Assembly (NCBI GenBank): GCA_023151275.1
Contig: JAKLJI010000027.1
Coordinates: 1 to 38,591, forward strand
DNA: 38,591 nucleotides
Reading direction: 5' to 3'
From: Bacteroidia bacterium
GTDB lineage: Bacteria > Bacteroidota > Bacteroidia > UKL13-3
The notes under the pieces were generated by a model. It was not told where the DNA came from and searched no databases. It saw only the letters and a program-made list of their open reading frames with translations. Position numbers and translations under genes: made by a program. The stretch's first letter is position 1, and the number at the start of each line of letters is the position of its first letter. Positions 33,989 through 38,591 of this stretch are shown one piece after another.

Positions 33989-34414
33989 ATGGATAATCAG
34001 GAAAAAGCCGTTCATTCATCAAAAGCGCCGGAGCCGGTAGGTTTGTATCCCCATGCGCGCAGGGTGGGTAATTTGTTGTTTTTGTCGGGAGTTGGCCCTC
34101 GTGAACGTGGCACCAAAAAAATCCCCGGAGTTGAATTGGACGAACAAGGAAAAATTGTTTCTTATGATATTGCAACCCAGTGTCGTTCTGTATTTCAAAA
34201 CATCCGGTACATTCTGGAAGACAGTGGAAGCTCCTGGGAGAATATGGTTGATGTAACGGTATTTCTTACCAATATGAAGGATGATTTTCCAATTTACAAC
34301 AAGCTATGGGCCGAGTATTTCGGCGAGAACCCTCCTTGCAGAACAACCATAGAAATCAATTGCCTGCCAACCCCCATTGCCATTGAATTGAAAGTAATTG
34401 CGACGATTGAATAA
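33989..34414 (+). CDS. RidA/YjgF family deaminase, 2-aminomuconate-deaminase-like
   Basis: The 141-residue protein has the Rid pattern: PVGLYPHARRVGNLLFLSGVGPRE, QCRSVFQNIRYILEDSGSSWENMVDVTVFLTNM, and PPCRTTIEI with the conserved arginine that binds substrate carboxylates in active family members. The N-terminal extension and GVGPRERGTKKIPG loop resemble 2-aminomuconate deaminase-type Rid proteins rather than archetypal RidA. These enzymes hydrolyse reactive enamines or imines to ketones and ammonia. No aromatic catabolism genes lie nearby, so the substrate is open. Confidence 0.87.
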   Translation: MDNQEKAVHSSKAPEPVGLYPHARRVGNLLFLSGVGPRERGTKKIPGVELDEQGKIVSYDIATQCRSVFQNIRYILEDSGSSWENMVDVTVFLTNMKDDFPIYNKLWAEYFGENPPCRTTIEINCLPTPIAIELKVIATIE

Positions 34415-34650
34415 AGCCGCCATTTTTCAGCAAACAACTGATTTGTTCTCCCAATTCTATCCAATCAAATCATTCGGTACACTACGGTTTCGAATACGTT
34501 GCAAGCACTAATTTCGGGATTTGATGGGATTGATTCACACATCTGTTTCTACACTACCAGATTTCAACAACCTGCATGATAAAAGCGAAAAAAAGTAAAT
34601 TGGATTGATTTGATTTGAATGCCTTTTAACGAAACCATTAAGCAGACCTC

Positions 34651-35352
34651 ATGAAAGCACACCTGAAGGAATTGGTAAAAAACAATCCTGTTCTTTTAAA
34701 ATACCTGCGTATGCTGAAAAGCTGGAGAAAACTCAGGCAATTCATTGCGGTAAAGACGATAAAAGGAAAAAACAATTCCTTACAAATTGAAAAATCCGCT
34801 TTACTAAAAAACTGCAAATTTGATATTCAGGGAGATAATAATTGCATTGAAATCCATGCCTCCTGCTTTTTGAATGGCCTCACGTTTTACATTCGTGGCA
34901 ATAGCAACAAAGTGGTTCTTGGAAAAGGCGTCAGGTTTAACAACAGCGGCCACATTTGGGTTGAAGACAACCATTGTGTAGCCACCATTGGAGATAATAC
35001 AACCATTGAAGATGCTCACCTGGCCGTTACTGAATCAAACTCCAAAATCGAAATTGGCCGAGATTGCATGTTTGCGTATGATATAGATTTGAGAACCGGA
35101 GATTCTCACTCCATTATCGACAAAACAACACGTGAACGAATTAATCCGGCACAAAACATCAGCATTGGCAACCATGTATGGGTGGCATCGCATGTATCCA
35201 TTCTGAAAGGGGTTCAAATTGCAGATAATTCAGTTGTTGCGAGCAGAGCCGTAGTTACGAAATCCTTTTCAGAAAGTAATATTCTGATGGGAGGGATGCC
35301 TGCCCGGAAATTAAAAGAAAACATCGATTGGAAAAGGGAGAGAATTAAATGA
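34651..35352 (+). CDS. Left-handed beta-helix acyltransferase (WbbJ-like)
   Basis: The 233-residue protein has an N-terminal basic helix (LKYLRMLKSWRKLRQF) then hexapeptide-type repeats: IQGDNNCIEIHASC, IRGNSNKVVLGKGV, IEIGRDCMFAYDIDLRTGDSH. The C-terminal block IGNHVWVASHVSILKGVQIADNSVVASRAVVTK is that of sugar O-acetyltransferases, with the likely catalytic histidine in GDSHSI. It probably acetylates a cell-surface glycan using acetyl-CoA. No polysaccharide cluster surrounds it; degraded IS110 sequence follows. Confidence 0.88.
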   Translation: MKAHLKELVKNNPVLLKYLRMLKSWRKLRQFIAVKTIKGKNNSLQIEKSALLKNCKFDIQGDNNCIEIHASCFLNGLTFYIRGNSNKVVLGKGVRFNNSGHIWVEDNHCVATIGDNTTIEDAHLAVTESNSKIEIGRDCMFAYDIDLRTGDSHSIIDKTTRERINPAQNISIGNHVWVASHVSILKGVQIADNSVVASRAVVTKSFSESNILMGGMPARKLKENIDWKRERIK

Positions 35353-35575
35353 CGAACAAAAAAAATTCCAAACTTTAATAGTAAGAATTTTCTCTACGTT
35401 CAACTTACGTAACCCGGTTTTACATACTTACTAGATTAGATTCCGAATAAATTCACCCAAAAGGAAAACTGCTTGAATCATTAGATTTCAATGGATAATG
35501 TTCCTCGAAATTTATTTTATCATTACTAAAAACAGGACACCGTTAAAGGGCTTTCAGCCATATGTGGAATGTAGT

Positions 35576-35605
35576 ATCTAGTCAACCCTCAAAAAGGGTC
35601 TAGAT
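35576..35605. repeat. Compound hairpin upstream of the IS110 remnant
   Basis: ATCTAG (35576-35581) pairs with CTAGAT (35600-35605), enclosing ACCCT (35585-35589) paired with AGGGT (35595-35599) around a CAAAA loop, with a three-base bulge on one side. Confidence 0.6.
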
Positions 35606-35644
35606 GTAGTGTTTATGCACCTTTTGTGGGAAAAGATAGTGAAA

Positions 35645-35690
35645 TAGTTTGCAAGGAAAGCAAGAATTTATATAAAAACCTTGCAAACTA
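35645..35690. repeat. 12-base perfect inverted repeat
   Basis: TAGTTTGCAAGG (35645-35656) and CCTTGCAAACTA (35679-35690) are exact reverse complements separated by 22 AT-rich bases. It could be an RNA hairpin linked to the IS110 remnant, or ends of a tiny element. Confidence 0.65.
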
Positions 35691-35726
35691 ATAGGATAAA
35701 AAAAGGAGCTGTAACAAACCAATTAA

Positions 35727-36335
35727 GTTTTTTACTGCCAGGACAAAGCCAAAAATAAATTCATTAAACTTGCTGAATCCACTACAAATGCCCTCATTAA
35801 TGGTGCATAATTGCTATTCATTTGATGCCTGTTTTTTACGAAAGAAATTGAACTCATTGAACTAAAAATTATTGAAATTATTAGGTCAGACGAGGAGCTA
35901 AACAGGGTATATAAATTAGTAACCTCAGTTGATGGAATTGGCCAGCTAACAGCTGTTGCATTGATAATCACAACCAATCAATTTAAAGATTTTAGCTGCC
36001 CTAAAAAATATAATTGTTATGCAGGAATCGCACCATTTGAACAGCAATCCGGCAAATCATTGAAGACTGCTCCTAGAGTTTCTCAGAAAGCAAATAAAGA
36101 AGTAAAGACTCTTTTACACATGGCAGCTCTTACGGTCCTTAAAATCCCTAATTCTGAGTATTCACTTTACTACAAACGAAAAAAAGAAGAAGGTAAAAAT
36201 GGCATGACCATATTAAATGCAATACGGTCAAAATTGGTTGCAAGAGTTTTCGCCTGTGTAAGAGATAACCGAATGTATACTAAAGAATTTCAATATTCTC
36301 TTACAGAAAAAGTATCCCTTGGGTTTCCTGTTTGA
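35727..36335 (+). pseudogene. IS110 family transposase, degraded C-terminal part
   Basis: One frame gives the C-terminal half of an IS110/IS116/IS902 transposase: KIIEIIRSDEELNRVYKLVT, SVDGIGQLTAVALIITTNQF, YNCYAGIAPFEQQSGKSL, VSQKANKEVKTLLHMAAL, KNGMTILNAIRSKLVARVFA, ending at 36335. The same frame is interrupted by a TAA at 35808 and a TGA at 35823, and another stop lies at 35724. The N-terminal DEDD/RuvC-like catalytic domain is missing. The element cannot transpose by itself. The conserved helix-hairpin motif before GIAPF makes the family assignment safe. Confidence 0.85.
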
Positions 36336-36512
36336 AGCTCTCTTAGCAAGGTTTGCGCGGCTTCAAATAGGAAATCCGAGGAGACAACCGAAGGGCGTCA
36401 GAGAACGCAAAAAATAAATTAGGAATTACCATAGAAATCGTAGCGGTAGACCCCTGTGCAGCTAATATTAAGCGGAAGGCCAACGCTATCTGTATTTTTC
36501 AAAGAACTTCTC

Positions 36513-36534
36513 ATTCCCATTGAACGGTGGGAAT
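36513..36534. repeat. Seven-base inverted repeat downstream of the transposase remnant
   Basis: ATTCCCA (36513-36519) pairs with TGGGAAT (36528-36534) around an eight-base loop. It lies in the ~300-base gene-free stretch that may contain the 3' remainder of the IS110 element. Confidence 0.45.
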
Positions 36535-36580
36535 ATACCAAACTTCTTTAATCTCAGAAAACCTGCTTCTATTAAACATA

Positions 36581-36623
36581 TAACCTCAATACACTAATAT
36601 GAGAGATTGACTTGTTGAGGTTA
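36581..36623 (-). terminator. Inverted repeat after the putative immunity gene
   Basis: TAACCTCAA (36581-36589) and TTGAGGTTA (36615-36623) are exact reverse complements with a 25-base loop, ten bases beyond the minus-strand stop at 36633. There is no T-run, so this is a possible transcript-end hairpin for the RHS-immunity unit. Confidence 0.4.
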
Positions 36624-36632
36624 ATTTCTTTA

Positions 36633-37130
36633 TTAATATAAAAATGCAGTATCGCAACTAAATTCGCCTATTGAATCATTTAAATAATGTCCTTTTGAAT
36701 CAAATCTAACATAATAAATTACTTTTGAATTTGAATCCAATTCCATCATTAAATTTAAAACTCCCTTTGTTGAATAAAATCTCCACCAACCGATAGGTTT
36801 ATCTTTATAATATTGACCCTCTGTGATCAAGTAATTGCCATTAGGAAAATCATCATTAAACTCTCTGAAAATGCCTTGTTTTTCGCCTAAATCATTGAAT
36901 CTAACTTCAAAGTATATTAACCCGTTTATGGTATAAGCTCTTTTAATACCAACAGGAATGGTATCATTTCTATACTTTCCTTCTACTTTTAACATTTTAG
37001 AATTAGGAAAATATTCTCTTATCCATTTATCTCCATTTTTATTAACATATACTATATCTTTAGATTTTATACAGGATATAAAAAAAACAAAAATGATTGA
37101 TATTATAAATATATTATTTCTTCTTTTCAT
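36633..37130 (-). CDS. MORN-like lipoprotein, probable immunity partner of the RHS toxin
   Basis: The 165-residue product starts MKRRNNIFIISIIFVFFISC, a lipoprotein signal with lipobox FISC. The mature part contains repeated Y-G/W motif units (KMLKVEGKYRND, INGLIYFEVRFND, NYLITEGQYYKDKPIGWWRF) like MORN repeats of YwqK-type proteins. Its ATG lies 17 bases inside the 3' end of the RHS gene, the usual arrangement of toxin then immunity, so an outer-membrane or periplasmic immunity role is inferred. Base composition is very AT-rich compared with the core genes. Other explanations include an unrelated surface lipoprotein. Confidence 0.65.
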   Translation of the reverse strand: MKRRNNIFIISIIFVFFISCIKSKDIVYVNKNGDKWIREYFPNSKMLKVEGKYRNDTIPVGIKRAYTINGLIYFEVRFNDLGEKQGIFREFNDDFPNGNYLITEGQYYKDKPIGWWRFYSTKGVLNLMMELDSNSKVIYYVRFDSKGHYLNDSIGEFSCDTAFLY

Positions 37131-38591
37131 ATTGTGGATTTATTTGGAAGTCTTGATGTACATTTTTATCTTTTGCTTGTGTAGCACTTGTATCATTTGT
37201 TAATGTACCACAAACCATACATTTAAATTGATAACTTTTAACATTTTCTTTTTGGATATTTCTTCTAGCTTCTTCCATGCCATTTATTGTAGAAATGAAA
37301 TCAGCAGTACCAAGAAGTTCTTTAATTTTTGGAGTACTTGGCCCTTTTAAAGCGCCAAACGCTATCAATACATTTTCAATATCAGTTGCAACCACATCTC
37401 CATCCTCTTTTACTTTCCATTTTGTTGGTGATACCCCACCTGTCCCACTATAAAACATTATTCCTGATCCCATATAGCCCCCTTCTCCTTCTAGATCCAA
37501 ATAATCATATTTTGTAATATTTGAACCTTCCTTTGGCAAATCAAAATAATCACCATACTCCCTTAATTGAACATCTTCTATTTCGTCATTATTGTTGTCC
37601 TTAATTAATTGTGGTGATGATTGGCTCACAAATTCTAAGGTTCCATCCTCTTTTCTGTTATAGTTTACAACTGTCTCAAAATCATAATATCTAACTTCAT
37701 TGTCATAAAATAAACTAGCTGGATTTAATCCATCTATTTGATGCTTTACCCCATCTGTCATAACCTTTTTACTTACCAACACTTTCATCATAGTTGTACT
37801 ACCATCTTTTTCTTTTATTAATATTGTTATATACTCTCTTTCTCCATCAGGATCAGCATAAACTATTGGGTTATTAGCGAATGCTCTAAATGGACTCACA
37901 TATGGCTGTGTTGAAGTTTGTGGATCAACACTCATCCACCTACCCAACCTGCTATCATAAATCCTCGCTCCAAAATCATAAGCATCTCCGGTGCCGTAGG
38001 TCTCATTATCCTTTTCTTTGCCATTAAACCCATATCGATATTCCCCACCCTGCCAAGTTCTCTCTGCCAACGGAGCTCCAAACGGTGAATAATCTGTGGC
38101 ACTTACAACATCTGCTATGAAATAACTTACACTTGTTCCTGAACAAACAGGCATCTTCTTATCAGTAACAACAGTCAACACATTACCCAGGTGGTTTGTA
38201 AGCTCATAACGTTTAGAACCACGTTCTGTGTAAAAACGGCTTAGGCTTAGTTGTTCTATATGGGTATTGCTTAATTGGGTAGTAACTCCATTTTCTATAC
38301 GCACTGTGCGTTGGGCCATGGCTTTATTGGTTTGGTAAATACCAATTCTAGAACTACCATACATATGCCATTCCTCCAATCTTAAACTGTCTGTATACAC
38401 ACTGCTTTGCTGCATAAAACCGGCTGTTATTTGGTCGTATAATCCTTGACCAAAGTAATTTCGAATATAAGTGAAATAGTTTTCTAATCCACCATAATTG
38501 CCGCCGTATAGGTTTTGAGCACTTTGAACTGTTGCTAAATTACCTGGGGCAAATTTTACTGCACTATTTACAAAATATGAACTCATATTCT
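37114..38591 (-). CDS. RHS repeat-associated core protein with polymorphic toxin-like tip, C-terminal part
   Basis: The gene runs in from the right edge; the frame is open to base 38591, so the ATG at 38586 is internal. The visible ~490 residues contain RHS/YD-type sequence (YELTNHLGNVLTVVTDKK, ATDYSPFGAPLAERTW) and the hallmark core YGFNGKEKDNETYG, IYDSRLGRWMSVDP, SPFRAFANNPIVYADPDGE ending near residue 249. The next ~240 residues are unrelated to the core and form the variable tip, with a CxxC pair (KCMVCG) and a basic end. In RHS proteins the shell encloses a C-terminal toxin released by cleavage after the core. I recognise no toxin fold in this tip. Confidence 0.88.
   Translation of the reverse strand, partial: NMSSYFVNSAVKFAPGNLATVQSAQNLYGGNYGGLENYFTYIRNYFGQGLYDQITAGFMQQSSVYTDSLRLEEWHMYGSSRIGIYQTNKAMAQRTVRIENGVTTQLSNTHIEQLSLSRFYTERGSKRYELTNHLGNVLTVVTDKKMPVCSGTSVSYFIADVVSATDYSPFGAPLAERTWQGGEYRYGFNGKEKDNETYGTGDAYDFGARIYDSRLGRWMSVDPQTSTQPYVSPFRAFANNPIVYADPDGEREYITILIKEKDGSTTMMKVLVSKKVMTDGVKHQIDGLNPASLFYDNEVRYYDFETVVNYNRKEDGTLEFVSQSSPQLIKDNNNDEIEDVQLREYGDYFDLPKEGSNITKYDYLDLEGEGGYMGSGIMFYSGTGGVSPTKWKVKEDGDVVATDIENVLIAFGALKGPSTPKIKELLGTADFISTINGMEEARRNIQKENVKSYQFKCMVCGTLTNDTSATQAKDKNVHQDFQINPQYEKKK

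Larger units (their letters stand above)
35353..35726 (+). other. Non-coding stretch between acyltransferase and IS110 remnant
   Basis: About 370 AT-rich bases with no credible gene. It contains two strong hairpins (35576-35605 and 35645-35690) and occupies the place where the missing N-terminal half of the IS110 transposase would be. Confidence 0.5.

Noticed and set aside
1-38591. tRNA genes and CRISPR arrays
   Set aside because: Intergenic regions were scanned by eye for T-arm (GGTTCGAATCC-like) patterns and regularly spaced repeats; none was convincing.

Overview
The window comes from a member of the Bacteroidota. Several promoters fit the phylum-specific -7 consensus TAnnTTTG, most genes lack a Shine-Dalgarno site, and there is a very large secreted protein with the gliding-motility (CHU_C, type IX secretion) C-terminal domain. 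IS110-type and RHS accessory DNA at the right end fits the same phylum. Genus cannot be set from the sequence.

Left part (1-11.7 kb): tail of a YebC/PmpR-type protein with terminator; a GNAT-nitrilase fusion followed by a ClbS/DfsB-like protein; a zinc-less class III sirtuin divergent from a 1441-residue type IX-secreted SBBP-repeat protein; then, on the minus strand, a pRiA4b-ORF3-like acidic protein with a DEDDh exonuclease, and a glycosyltransferase overlapping cca.

Middle part (11.8-25.1 kb): a sulfur-handling cluster (ETHE1-like metallo-beta-lactamase/double-rhodanese fusion, DUF6132 membrane protein, OsmC); two small minus-strand proteins; ppk1; RNase P RNA directly after ppk1; an unlisted 57-residue membrane protein with its own promoter and terminator; fructosamine kinase; an NtrC-type regulator; Sua5/TsaC; an overlapping lipoprotein and exported helical-repeat protein; fmt.

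The most notable region is 25.3-29.5 kb. It is a tightly coupled four-gene operon: a two-helix membrane protein, a 125-residue protein with a ubiquitin/MoaD-like C-terminal strand ending exactly in Gly-Gly, a DUF4132/DUF7737 protein, and a stripped-down ThiF/MoeB-like E1 enzyme. It reads as an uncharacterised ubiquitin-like activation system without a recognisable E2 or JAB peptidase.

Right part (30-38.6 kb): a TraB/EreA-like lipoprotein; a possible structured intergenic element; a peroxide-defence island (ahpC-ahpD-dps divergent from oxyR, with a candidate OxyR operator between them); a RidA-family protein; a hexapeptide acyltransferase; a degraded IS110 transposase flanked by long inverted repeats; and the C-terminal part of an RHS polymorphic-toxin gene with an overlapping lipoprotein that is probably its immunity partner. 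No tRNA, rRNA or CRISPR array was seen.
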